A DNA stretch of 64,000 nucleotides. It comes from Thalassia testudinum. Its lineage: Eukaryota > Streptophyta > Magnoliopsida > Alismatales > Hydrocharitaceae. Below, piece by piece: positions 20,231 to 31,389 of the stretch. The number at the start of each line of letters is the position of its first letter. Position 1 is the first letter of the stretch. The notes beneath the pieces are model-generated. The model ran no database searches and was not told where the DNA came from. It was given only the letters and a program-made list of their open reading frames with translations. Both the position numbers and the translations under genes were made by a program. Location: positions 179,477,001 to 179,541,000 of the forward strand of contig JAZHRO010000073.1 in NCBI GenBank assembly GCA_037157565.1, given 5' to 3'.

Positions 20231-21302
20231 TGGTTACAAAACTCGCAAAGATTTCTTTTCTTTTTAAAACTTGAGTCCTGGTCATTCGTCTTTGGCAAGA
20301 GGAAGGTGTGTGATTTTAGTAAATCTAGGTTAGGTTAACCTAGATTAGGTGAGTATGGACCTAATTGGGCTTAGGAGAGTCTAATTGGATAGAAGTGAAC
20401 CTAATTGGGTCTAGGTCGAGTCTAATTAGGTTCTACTAAGCCTAATTAAACTTGTATGGGTAGGTAGGAGTCAATTAGATCCTAGGTGGATCTAATTGGG
20501 TTTAGGTACACCCAATCAACTGTAGACGCACCCAATTAGGTATGGGCTAGTTCAATTGGGTTAGGGATAGGATAAGTAGGGCTATGGATAGTGGAATAGG
20601 CTTAGGAGGACTCTAATTAGGTTTCTTAAGTTGTTTGGTAGGGTTTCTAGGTCAAAAAATGCAAGGTTAGGCTGTTAGAACCAAAAATAGGAACCAGAGA
20701 TGACTTACAAACATCCAAAGAGTGGTCAGACATCTTATACTCCAAAATTGGATGTTTGAATAGTAAATTGGACGTCCAATTCTGTGTCAGTGTTGGAGTT
20801 GGGTTCCTGGATTGATTTTCTGCAGAAATCAGACGTCCAGCTTAATGCCTGGACGTCCTAAAAGGTGTTCGAGAGTGGGTTTTGGGTTCTCTTAGGTAAG
20901 CTTTGGTTCCTAAGTGTTTGGGAGAGGGATAAGGTGGATAAGAGCATGGATAGTGCTATCCATGTTTGGGTTTTAAGGCTATGGTGTCCTAATGCAGGTG
21001 GTTTTGGATTTGGGAAGGCTATCCTAGGGTTTCTAAGGGTAGGGATGAGGCTATCCTCCTCACTCCTCTTGTCTGGATCAATCTTCTTCTCTCTTTATTT
21101 CTTTATTCCACTATCTCCTGCATCCTGGATCACTTTATTACCTACAAATAGCAATAAAAATATTAAATAGCAAGATATCTCATCTTATTCTAAATAAACT
21201 GATGCAATGCATGATATGCATGATATGAATGCAATATTTACAAATTAAGCTAGGTTCAAACATTATTTAGGTTGATTAGGACCTATGATTGCTACACAAT
21301 CA
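20231..21302 (-). repeat. 3' LTR of element D (left boundary approximate)
   Basis: The right end CACAATCA (21302) sits beside a polypurine tract and hairpin, which fixes orientation on the minus strand. The left end is inferred at TGGTTACAAA (20231), where similarity to the C frame stops. The first part carries a degenerate tandem array of CTAATTGGGTCTAGG-like units (about 20330-20600). The other LTR lies outside the window, so no target duplication can be tested. Confidence 0.5.
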
Positions 21303-23396
21303 TACCTCCATGCCTAAAATTTGCTAGTCCCTAGCAAATGCAAGAATAAGTGCATGACTAAGTAATTTACAAGTTCAATCCCTAAAGGACTGCTTATTCT
21401 TTTTATCAAAGAGTTTGACTAAAGATTTTTCTCCTTTTGTTTCATCCAGAAATCTAGAATTCCAGATACGTGAAAGTGCAGCTATGTAGCTTTTGCAATG
21501 AATTTAAGTGAAAAACCTGATATACCTCTAAAGCCTGTACTTAACCCCTTGTAAAATTCTAGCAGGATAGGCAAACTTCTTCCCTCGAGGTATCTAAGAT
21601 ATTCTCTGAGTTCCACCCTGGCTTTAAGCTCAGGTAGAGAATGTCTGAGGTATATGGGTATGTATTTGGTGGCTCACTCTCATCTGGTGCTACATCGAAA
21701 TTAGTACTACAGAATCTAGATTCCCAGATTCTCAAGTAAGTCAACCCAGAGAGAGACGAGAAAACTATGCTCTCTTTTAGTTCTTGTGTATTCTCTCTTT
21801 TTCTTTTCTTTTCCTTTCTTTTTTTCTTTTCTTCTTTTTTTTGAGCTCACCATCTCACCAGATTTACATGCATGATCCATATTTGGTGGTCTCACTTGGC
21901 ATTAAAACTTTAATTGAGCTCCCATAACCTTAAATAAGTTCAAATTCCTTGGCCAATATTCGGGCGATTAGAAACACTAAAAAGGTAGGTTAAGGCCATT
22001 TTTGGTGGATCGCAATTTTATTTGGTGGTATTACCTCAATGCAACTGGAAAACACACTAAAATATTTATAGACTCCTTTTTTTCTTTTTGCTTATCTTTT
22101 CTCTCTTTTTTTCTTTTTCTAATTTTTTCTATATCTATTTTTTCTCTCTTTATATATATATATACATATCAACACGATGTAATACAACACATGACATACG
22201 CGACTTTTATTCAAGAGGCATTATTAGGGATTGGTGGTACTCAAGAGACATCGGCTGGCTTATTTGGTGAAAGTGCTTACTTTCGGCACTGGGAAAGATA
22301 TAGATAGGATGGTGTATTTCTAACATTGATATCAATACCATCCTTCAGTCGAGGATTCCGTAAAGAATGGTCGTAACCATCCACCTTAGCCCTAGTTTTA
22401 TGAAAACTCGATTTCTGTGTATCTACCTTATTTGGTGGCTCACCACATTCGCGCAAAATGTATACAAAGGAACTGAGAGCGAAAACTATGCCTAATCTCT
22501 GAGTATCATCACCTAATTTTCTAGAATTCCCAGGTTCCTTGCACTAAACTTAGAGCACCAGTACTCTCTATTCTCATTTCACACTATTTGGTGGATTTTT
22601 AGAAGAAGAATTGCCTGACTCCCAAAACATTGTCCAGGGGTTCAGGAAAAGAAGCACTGCTTCTTCTTACCAGACTAAAGACGTTTATCAGCCTTCACAA
22701 TGAATCCATTGCAAACCTTATGTGTGAGTGTGAAAAGTGTATTGGGTTCCAGATTACAAGAATCAACTAGAGGTTAAAATCCTTAATACAACTTCCACGA
22801 TAAAAATTGATGCTTGAACTATATGCTATTTGTAACCTTTTAAAGTTGCATTTCTAAGATTTCCTTAATTCGGGCTACATTTAGCTCAGCCCTAAATTTA
22901 GAACAAAAAGGTGAGTGGATGAGTCGAAAGTGGCTGTTGCGGACAATTTTTAGCGCCAATACAATGCGAACATTGGAGGTGGAGTGGGTTGTTCTTAATT
23001 TAAGGATCCTAAAGTGCAATTAGCATGATGTACGCAAGGTTTTTCCTAGGTGTTGGCAAAAAATTTTCAATTTACAAGTACTACCCCCCCATGCCTACTT
23101 TCTTGCATGTCCTCATGCATGAATATAATGAAAAGTAATTTAAGACCAGGAGTAAATGGGTAGAAATCACTTAGAATAGCTCTTGACTTTTTTCGTTCCG
23201 CTTATTCCAACACCTAAAAATGGATATACAGGAAAATATGATAAATAAAATATGATATATATATAAGTGCTGAGATTAACGCCTCCAACTAGGCGTAAAC
23301 TCGAAAAGGATATATTAATACAGTATTAAGAATGGCGAGTAAAATGATGAGAATTTTAATCTCATTTGCTAACAGTGGGCTGCAAATGCGAATGAG
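21303..23396 (-). other. 3' internal region of element D
   Basis: It starts with polypurine tract and hairpin (ATTTGCTA 21319-21326, TAGCAAAT 21332-21339) and ends near the hairpin ACGCCT/AGGCGT (23279-23296). An internal polypurine tract lies at 23080-23115. Between the tracts the word ATTTGGTGG or a near match recurs seven times (near 21665, 21879, 21996, 22019, 22260, 22429, 22587). Pyrimidine-rich runs lie at 21780-21842 and 22075-22150. No coding region is convincing. Confidence 0.6.
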
Positions 23397-23990
23397 CTAC
23401 CCATGAATTCCAAGCCCAAATAATCGGGAAAATATTATAATGGGGCTTGGGAAAATCTGAAGCCAAATGCTACAGAAGAAAGACGGATAATTACGGGTAC
23501 TTGGAAGAAATGAAGACGAAGGCAGCCCGAAGAGGTGATGGAGAAGACGGGTGGTTGGGGTATAAGTGGAGTCTTGTGGGGAAAAATCATATGGCTCTTG
23601 ATAATGGTGATAAATGGAAGGCATGATCCAAGTGATGTGGTCAAATCTAGAAATCAAGGTCCAGTGATCAATTTCTGTCTCTACCAAAGATGTTTGAGTA
23701 TCCTCTTTTTCTTTCATCTTTTCCAAAATTTTCAATTCTAATTCCCAATTATCACATGATTCCGCAAAATTTTTAGCTTCCTCCGATAACTCATCATATA
23801 TAATCCCCAATAATCTTTCAATCTCTTGAATATCCTTTTCATAAGGGGATATTTCCTTCCTCTTACTTAGATGGAATATGGCATTAGATTCAGTAGTGTC
23901 CCTCCATGAAAGTGGAATGGGTTGAATCATTGATTGAGGAGTTTTTAAAGTCTTTTTAATTCTATTGCTCTGTGTATGTGATCATTTGAA
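23397..23990 (-). pseudogene. C-terminal part of the long frame of element D
   Basis: The minus-strand frame is open from about 23985 to 23397 (a Met lies at 23930). The protein is acidic and helical in the first half (KDIQEIERLLGIIYDEL, KILEKMKEKED) and ends SRLFGLGIHG. That ending matches the TRLFGLGLHPHKS tail in B and H, so this looks like a diverged member of the same unknown family. The upstream part lies at 30944-31287 beyond the LINE insertion. The target duplication of the LINE is not visible, so some codons may have been lost. Confidence 0.55.
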
Positions 23991-24303
23991 TCAAGGTGGA
24001 GGTCGTGGAGGGCACTGGAGCTAAGGCGGTGGCCACGTCGGACTGACCTGGGGCCTAGGTCCGGGTCAGCACAGTCGTGTGGCAGCCTCCTGTCGTGAAC
24101 AGGGGACGGGGAGGCGGTCTCCGATATAATCAACAATGGTCCTTCAAGAGGAACGGTCTGGTGATGGTTGATGGCCGGGGAGGGCCACCGTCGGAGCCAT
24201 GACCGACTGCTGTGGCACTGAATGCGATGGACGAGGAGGTTTGCCGGACAGTGGAGGCTACAGGCTTCCGCTCGGTCGTGAGGGAGACCCCTTTCGTTGC
24301 CCC

Positions 24304-26121
24304 ATGAATGGAGTTTTGTCTTGGAATGTCAGGGGTCTCAACGACCCTGCCAGGAGGTCAGCGTTGGGGAGCTATATCAGGCAATGGAGGGCGGACGTGG
24401 TTCTGCTTCAGGAGTCGAAACTGCACTCCTGTGATGGGACATTGTGGAGGGAGATTGGGGGCACCTGGATGGAGGGTTTCCTTAGTCTAGATGCGGTTGG
24501 CCGTGCAGTGGGGCAACTACTCGGATGGCATAAGAATGTCTTCTCCTTGGAGGACAGCTTTATAGGGAGGCACATTATCTCGGTCGAACTAGCCAGGATC
24601 ACAGACGGGGCCAAGGTGGCCGTCACAGGTGTCTATGGCCCGTCCGTTTCGCAAGAGAGGGAGACGATGTGGGAGGAGCTTGGGACGATGGCATCAGGGA
24701 ACCAAGGGAGCCCTTGGTTGATTGGAGGTGACTTTAATGTCATGCTGCAAGTTGATGACAAACCGGGAGGGTGTGGCAAATAGAACCCTGGCTCAGAGGG
24801 CTTTGTGGAGTTCATGGCAGTGCATGGCTTCTTCGATATGGTCCCTACATCCTGTTCCTACATCTGGAGGAATAATAGCGGCCAAAAATCCAGGATTGAT
24901 CGATTCCTCTCTAATGTTGAGCTGGCAAAGGCATTTCCGTTGCCAGGTTGGTCCCAATGGAGAGGCCTTTCTCTGACCACACGCCGATTATGTGGAAGGC
25001 AAATGAGGGGTCAAACTTTGGCACCTACTTCAAGTTTGACAGGTCTTGGTTGCTGGAGGATGGATTTAGAGGCATGGTGGAAGAGAAGTGGAGCACGATG
25101 GAGGTGGAGGGATCAGCCACGATTCATCTGGTGAAGAAGTTAGACGGCTTGAGAGACATGTTGAGGGTGTACAGAAGAGAGACCAGGGAGGCCACGAGCT
25201 TTAGGAAGATGGAGGCTCTAGTAGAGATTGCTAGGATAGACAGATGCGAGGACCTTTAGTCTACTTCTGAGAATGACAGGCACAGCAGGGTCGAACTGAC
25301 CCGGGTGGTGCAGGAGGAGGACAGGAAAGCGAAGGTGGAGTGGAAGATGCGATTGAGGTAGAAATGGTTGCGTGAATGCGACTCCAACACCAAGTTCTTT
25401 CACCAGATGGCCTCGGCGAGGAGGAGGAACTGGATTGAGAGCTTGCAGGTGGGAGAGGTGACCTTCTCTGGCAGGGAGGAGGTTGGTCGTGCTGCAGCGG
25501 CCTATTTTAGAGATTTCACAGGGAGGTAGAGCAGAGGGGGCTGGAGGTGGCAGGGAGTGGATGTGCCGAGCGTCACAGCAGACAAGGCTTTGGGCCTCAC
25601 CTCTCCTTTCACGGAGGGTGAGGTAAGGGATGCCATTTGGGGTCTTAATGGGGAGGGATGCCCCGGACCAGATGGCTTCCCCATTGCCTTCTTTAAGGAG
25701 TTTTGGGCATTGGCGAAGAGGGAGGTGATGCAGATGATGGAGGAATTTGCAGAGGGTAATAGGGGGTTTGACAGGTTGAACAGTGGAGGTGCGGAGGCAA
25801 CTGAGGACTACCATCCTATTACCCTCTCCAACACAGTCTATCTTATTGTTGCAAGGTCCTAGCCAACAGGCTTCGACCCATCCTTGGGGAGCTTATCTCA
25901 CCGGTACAGATGACATTCATCCCGGGAAGGGGCATTTTAGATGGTTTCATGGTTGCCTTGGAGGCCCTCGCAGCGTGGAAGCGGAAGCGAAGGAAGGCCT
26001 TCCTTTGGAAGGTTGATTTCAGTAAGGCCTATGACTCGGTATAGCAGGATTTCCTATGGACGTCTCTGGAGAGAAGAGGTTTCCCCCAGGTTTGGATTGA
26101 CCGGATGAAGCGGTGCGTGAC
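24304..26121 (+). pseudogene. LINE ORF2: endonuclease and N-terminal reverse transcriptase
   Basis: An apurinic-type endonuclease starts at MNGVLSWNVRGLN (24304). Conserved motifs are LLQESK (active-site Glu, about 24400), VYGPS, LIGGDFNVML (about 24720), SRIDRFLSN (about 24890) and SDHTPI (about 24970, another frame). The RT begins with GCPGPDGFPIAFFKEFW (about 25660-25710), followed by PGRGILDGF and the motif A segment FLWKVDFSKAYDSV (about 26000-26040) with its catalytic Asp. Stops at 24781, 25257, 25360, 25527, 25860 and 26042 and at least two frame changes make it non-functional. Confidence 0.9.
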
Positions 26122-27699
26122 TGATTAGCCCATATTTGTGGGCTATTTAAGTATTTAAGTGCCAAGACATTAAGGTAACGCATCCATTTATTTAGCATGC
26201 ATTAGGATGTAAATAGATTAATTTATATTTCTGATTTAATTACATAATTAATGCATTGCATTCATAATTAAAGGCATTTGGAATTGACTTAGAATGGCAT
26301 GTAATTAGATGCATTACATACATTGTTTTAATTAACATAGAACTTAGGGATTTGTGTATAAATAATCCTAATATTTTATTTTATTAATTTTCTTCTTCTT
26401 CCGCAACCGCTCCACTTCCTCCTCCTGTGCATTCACTCTTCGCCAGCTGCCTGCACTCAAGACCTCCATTCATGGAGGAGCGGGAGAGATGGATCTGGTC
26501 GGGCAGCTGCGACTATAAGAGAGAGGAGGCAACTGTGCTCGGGGAGATGCCATGCGCTCCACTCCACCACCGTGGTCTCCACAGTCGAACTCCACCACAC
26601 CGTGGCCCGGCGAGGTGACAGCTCACCGCGCCAAGCCTGTGGATTCGTGCCAAACACCATGCGTGAGCCTAAACGGCTCCACTTCACCATGAGCGTTGCC
26701 ACACCGGCCGCACGACCATTATCTTCTTCCTTCCACAATGCCTTCTAGACACATCTGATCACGCCCGTAGACCATGATGCCTCACCATCGCCGTCCTCAG
26801 CGTCACCCTCCTCTCCTTAGCCTCACTGCGACCACCTTCACGCCAAAGCGGACAACAATAACCAGCCTCATCTCACATGCAACGCATGCTGCAGGCTACT
26901 CGCACCTCCTCGCCTCGCCATAGTTAGCAGCGCACCCGTGTCTCCCCTTCCACGCTCGGCCAGCAGTGCGCCCGCGCACGTAGCCGCCCCACACGCATCA
27001 CAGCAGCAGCTCCGCCAATGCACAGAGTGCGCTGCGCCTCCGCCTGTGCCTCTCATGCTGTGCGCAGTAGAACCAACCCACTGCACGCCTGCACAACCTC
27101 CACGGCCCCCTTGCTGCACCTTTCCCTGCAACCATTCCTAGCACTACTCCAACAGCAACAGAGCAGCCTCACCACCGGCCCTTACCTCCAACCCACACGC
27201 ACAGAGTGCACGCTACTCCAGCAGCCACCACCCTCCTCTCCGTGCGCATCACGCACGGCCATCAGACCTCCCACGTCACTCGTTTGGAGCTCTTCCCAGT
27301 AGCAGCAGCCATTGGAACCCATCTTCTTGGTCGCTCCATCCGACCACCTCCAGCCACCTCGCAACTCGCCACCACCACCACCGTGAAGCCCTCGGCTCAC
27401 TCATCTCCTCTGCCAAATCTCGCCTCCAGCCAAGCCCTCCTCAATGCTTGAGATCCTCGCAAAAAAATCCTTTGTTTTTCTTGTAATTAAAATTTGCATA
27501 TTTTGCCATTGAAGGGGAAGGGATATTTTAGTTAATAATATTCTATTCGATTGATTTTATGGGCATCTCCCTCTTATTTTGCATAACTACAATATCAGCA
27601 TGATAATGTCTTATTATCTCAATTGAAAAGCGATTTTGATCTGATTTCTTGACGAAACTAATCGTGAACATATGTTTTTAACCGGTGTGAGTTTAAGCG
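26122..27699 (+). mobile_element. LTR-like insertion 1 inside the LINE
   Basis: It begins TGATTAGCCCA with a terminal hairpin (TAGCCCA, 6-base loop, TGGGCTA) and has a TATA box (26357-26363). A GC-rich block of about 1 kb (26400-27450) follows, then an AT-rich tail. The same order is found in solo LTR 28244-29653, so it is probably the same family. The right boundary is unclear. Instead of a 5-bp duplication, about 45 bp of LINE coding sequence (26077-26121) recurs at 27698-27742 with three or more differences. Frames in the GC-rich part look like chance frames. Confidence 0.55.
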
Positions 27700-28243
27700 G
27701 TTTCCCCCAGGTCTGGATTGACTGGTTGAAGCGGTGCGTGACCACAACCTCCTCCATGTTGGTCAACGGGAACCCTACAGGTGGGTGGGTGCAGCCCAGG
27801 AGGGGAGTTCTGCAGGGCTGCCCACTCACTCCGATGCTTTTTATACTGGCGGTAGATGCTCTACCAAAAGCAACTCACAGGTCCTGTGTGATTGGACTGA
27901 TCAGTGGCTTTGGGGGTGGTGGCGGTGCGGATGATATGTTGTTTTTGGTGGAGGGGTCAGTTGTGGCGGCGAGGAGATTGAGGATACTATTGGAGCTCTT
28001 TGGAGAGGCCTTGGGACTGCATATCAACTGTCTGAAGTCCAACTTCAACCCGATGAACATGACAGCTGAGGAGGTTGTGGAGGTGGCAGGCACCCTTCGA
28101 ATCAGAGTAGGTCTACTGCTTTCTAACAGACGTCTTCGGGTGCAGGACTGGATCCTGCTTCTGGCGAAGATGGAGAGGAGGTTGACGAGCTGGTCATCCA
28201 GGCTTTTGTTGAGGGGAGGGAGGTTGACCTTGGTGAAGGCAGT
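27700..28243 (+). pseudogene. LINE ORF2: reverse transcriptase catalytic part
   Basis: The reading resumes with GFPQVWIDWLKRCVTT, the motif B segment GVLQGCPLTPMLFILAVDAL (about 27805-27865) and the catalytic motif C, seen as GADDMLFLVEG (about 27925-27960). Next come INCLKSNF and SRLLLRGGRLTLVKAV at the end. It is open for about 190 codons up to the solo LTR. The Asp-Asp pair is present, but the protein is severed on both sides. Confidence 0.85.
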
Positions 28244-29653
28244 TGATGAGACCACAATTGTGGGCTAAGTAAATGCTTAAATGCCTAATTATTAAATTAA
28301 TATTTGCATATACATAGCATACTTGAATATATAAATAAATTAGTTTATAAATAAGGGCTTGCATGCATATTTATACATTCCATTATAGTAACATGCATTT
28401 CATACATTATTTGAGATAAATTGTATAAATAACCCAATTTGTTTTTTTTCCTTCCTGCAGAATGCGCAACTCCTTCCCGGCTCAACGTATCGCACGAGCA
28501 TCTCTTCGCGCTCCCACCAGCAGCCAACAACGATCTCTCCAAACCACCCCATCTATTGGAGAGGATCTTGGTGAAAGAAACAAACTGAGAAGCGTTTAAA
28601 AAAGAGGCATATCCATCCTCTCCCAGGGGGCTTGACTGGGGGAAGCATAACCGCACCACGGTGGACCTTGCACACATCGTGAAGCAGAGCCTACACTGTG
28701 GCCTTCTCACCGCTCTCACCGCAGCCAGACCGCACGCGTGCCTTCTCACTACTCTCACCACGCGCGCCCTCTCACCACAGCCAACCATAGCATGCAACAC
28801 CAATCCCCCCCGCGAGCAGCCCCTCATGCACCCGCAGCAGTAGCCGACCCCCGCGCACAACCCCTCACGCGCCAACAGCCAGCAAGCCACGCACCGTTGT
28901 GTGCACACGTCCAGCCACCCACGCACCAACGGCCTCTTCGTCTTCTTCTTCTCTGCCAACAGAGAAGAGGAACCCAAACTTCACGCCAGCTCCTCCACAT
29001 GTAGCCCGCACATCTGGACTTCGTTCGATGCGCCGTTGACTCCACCACACTCACCTCGACTCCATGAGCACCGCCACATCATCAGAAAAGCCGATGGCAG
29101 TCCACGCACATGCACGGAGGAACCCACCATCAACGACCTCCATCTCCCCGTCCGACGAACTCCGGCCACCTCTCGACATGGGACCACCACCATTGGAACG
29201 CCCTTCGCGTCTTCGACCTTCACCGAGCTTCGCACGGCCATCCGTCTCTCCTCCTCGCACGCACAAGGGCTTCAAATGCCCTATTTTGCTACAGTGAACT
29301 TCGCATTAAAATTTACATTTGGTGACATTGGTGTGGAAGGATTTAAAGATTTATTACTTTATTAAGTTGAAATTGCGTGCATATCCTCTCATGTTCACTT
29401 TTATTCCCTCATGCACTCACACTCTTTAGATTTCATGTTCTATTCCATGTGTGCATGACATAACTTCAGGAAATAATCTTTGAAATAATATTTTCGTGAT
29501 TCTATTTGGCCTACACCTCCCTGTGGATACGACATCTTTTCTGTGGTTTAAATTGGTATATATTTTAATATTTGATTGAGAGATTTCCACCACATAAATT
29601 ACAACGACATATCATTCTATTATCTTCTTAATCAAGCGAAATTCTCTTTATCA
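28244..29653 (+). mobile_element. Gypsy-type solo LTR inside the LINE
   Basis: A 1,410-bp unit, TGATGAGACC to TCTTTATCA, is flanked by perfect gcagt duplications (28239-28243, 29654-29658). The LINE frame rejoins across it (TLVKAV, then LSSILIFFLSMF). It has a palindrome CCACAATTGTGG near its start (28252-28263), a TATA box at 28424-28430, a GC-rich block (28460-29270), and the run ctccctgtggatacgac (about 29517-29533), common in U5 of plant gypsy LTRs. Internal frames are probably not genes. Confidence 0.85.
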
Positions 29654-30870
29654 GCAGTGCTGTCCTCCATTCTGATTTTTTTCCTCTCTATGTTCAGGGT
29701 GCCACGTCAGGTGGAGAAGAAGATTTTAGGGCTTATGAGAGACTTCTTTTGGTCAAACGTGGGAGCAGCTGATCGGAGGGCGAGGTTGGTGGCCTAGGAG
29801 GAGGTGTGCCGGCCACTGCAAGACAGTGGGTTGGGGGTTAGAGATGTGGGGAGGGTCAACCTGAGCCTCTTCACGAAATGGATCACCAGGTTGGTTGGGC
29901 AAGAGCGGGGTCTCTTTGCTGATGTCATGCGGCACAACTGCGGCTCTTTTCTCTCATGGGATCACGACTCTTTTCTCTCATGGGAACTGCTAGAGGCCCC
30001 CCTCCAGGGCCGTCCCACTTCCTCAGAGGTTTGGCGAAGCTGGCACCGAAGCTACAACCCTTCTTCTTGCCGAAGCTCCGTGCAGGCGACACCTTCAGGT
30101 TTTGGATTGACGACAGGCAGGGGTGGGGGAGTAGCCTCAGTGACAGGTTTCCTTGCCTCTTCGAGAGGGTGAGGGCTCCGACATCCACGGTTGGAGATTG
30201 CTGAGATGGGGCGTGGTGCCCAACTTTTTGGGGAGGTCTCTTCGATCAGAGAGTTACAGAGTTTCAGCAGTTGCTTCAAGAGCTAGAGGGCTAGGCACCC
30301 GAGGAGGGGAGAGATGCTTTTCCTTGGTCCGATGGGGAGTTCACCGTGGCGAAAGTGTTTGGAGAGCTGGGTGGCACTGCACAGCCCGCGGACGCGGACC
30401 TCTCTAAAGACTGTAGGTTGCTTTGGCAGGCGAAATGCCCACTGAAGGTTAGGATTTTCTCTTGGCTCCTGCGGAGAGGAAGGACTGTGACGAAGATGTG
30501 GAGGGAGAGATGGATGCAGATGGACGATGTGAAATGCTCCTTTTGTGGAGAGGCAGAGGAGGACGTGCAGCATCTTTTCTTCCATTACCCTTTTGTTTCA
30601 CTTATTTGGCAGAGATTAGACCAGCCCTGGATAGACCACCGAGATGTGTCTAGCTTTTGGTGGTCGTTCTAGAGATGCAATGCCATGCCTGGGGTGACCA
30701 CCTTCTGGTCCAAGAGAGGTAGAGCCAGGGTGCTGGCTGTGTTGTGGTATGTGTGGTTGGGGAGGAATGGAGTCGTGTTTAGGGGGGAAAGGCCTTATGT
30801 AGAGAATGTTCTCTCGTCTATCTCCTCCAAGGTGGCCTCCTAGGAGTCTGCTTTGTAATTTGTGATGGTC
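29654..30870 (+). pseudogene. LINE ORF2: C-terminal part with zinc-binding domain
   Basis: Starts LSSILIFFLSMFRVPRQVEKK, then FFWSNVGAADRRARLV. Further on is the zinc-binding domain of plant LINE reverse transcriptases: CPLKVRIFSWLLRRGR, then KCSFCGEAEEDVQHLFFHYPF (about 30440-30600), with its two Cys and His pattern. The last piece, RARVLAVLWYVWLGRNGVVF, is the usual C-terminal motif. Stops at 29795, 30201 and 30670, plus frame changes, inactivate it. A short 3' UTR and poly-A follow. Confidence 0.85.
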
Positions 30871-30943
30871 TGACATTTTGGTGGAATGAATTTGGGTGGT
30901 TATCAGTCGGATAACTACCCTTTTACTTCTCAAAAAAAAAAAA

Positions 30944-31287
30944 TCATCAATGTCTACGTGGGTATCCTCAAATACAACAAAATCATATTCAAACTCATTA
31001 ATGATTGGTTCCTCAAAATGAAATGATTGGTACTTAGGCCCTAAAGCAAGATCAAGATCCTCAAATGAATCTCCTTCCTCAACTTCAATAGGAACATCAA
31101 TATCATCCACCTCAGGTGTTTGATCAACAGAATCTTGCATGACCACCATCGAATCACAAATCTGTTGTAGCGCACCCGACCCAAATTTTGATTTTTGTTG
31201 CGCATCCCGGAGTCTATGAAGCTCTTTTTTTATATCATCATATTCTTTTGCCCTAGCTTCTTTTATTTCATGAACCATTTTCATCAA
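30944..31287 (-). pseudogene. N-terminal part of the long frame of element D
   Basis: The minus-strand frame starts at ATG 31287 (a double Met) and is open into the LINE tail. It encodes a charged helical segment (EIKEARAKEYDDIKKELHRLRDAQQ, predicted coiled coil by eye) and then a very acidic region with EVDDIDVPIEVEEGD and GPKYQSFHFEEPIINE. I do not recognise a domain. Its position and style suit the upstream part of the frame whose end lies at 23397-23990. Upstream sequence is cut by LTR F at 31390. Confidence 0.5.
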
Positions 31288-31389
31288 TTGAGTAATCTAG
31301 GATTCATTGCAAGGGGTAGGAGTTTGAATTAGGCTCAGTCGGTCAAGATAGTCAACCATACTACCAATTATTTGATCTGGTATTAAGTG

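Larger units (their letters stand above)
23960..30943 (+). mobile_element. L1-type LINE, 5'-truncated, with two later insertions
   Basis: A plant L1 non-LTR retrotransposon lies on the plus strand. It has an endonuclease, reverse transcriptase and C-terminal zinc-binding domain, and a 12-base poly-A tail (30932-30943). There is no ORF1, so the copy is 5'-truncated near 23960-24000. It is inserted in the long frame of D. No clear flanking target duplication could be found: atcatcaatg follows the tail, and only a loose match lies near 23925. It is broken by stops, frame changes and two LTR-type insertions. Confidence 0.9.

Noticed and set aside
23925..23990. Target duplication for the LINE
   Set aside because: Only a weak likeness between gaatcattgattg and the sequence after the poly-A (atcatcaatg). 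Not enough to claim.
24408..24626. Antisense frames opposite the LINE endonuclease
   Set aside because: Shadow frames of a GC-rich coding strand without start context or motif.
26427..27451. Several 60-95 codon frames on both strands in the GC-rich block of LTR-like insertion 1
   Set aside because: GC-rich sequence gives few stops by chance. The frames overlap on both strands and show no domain.
28345..29365. 210-codon minus frame and 154-codon plus frame in the solo LTR
   Set aside because: Both cover the same GC-rich block on opposite strands, and the unit is a solo LTR with target duplication and no coding role expected.
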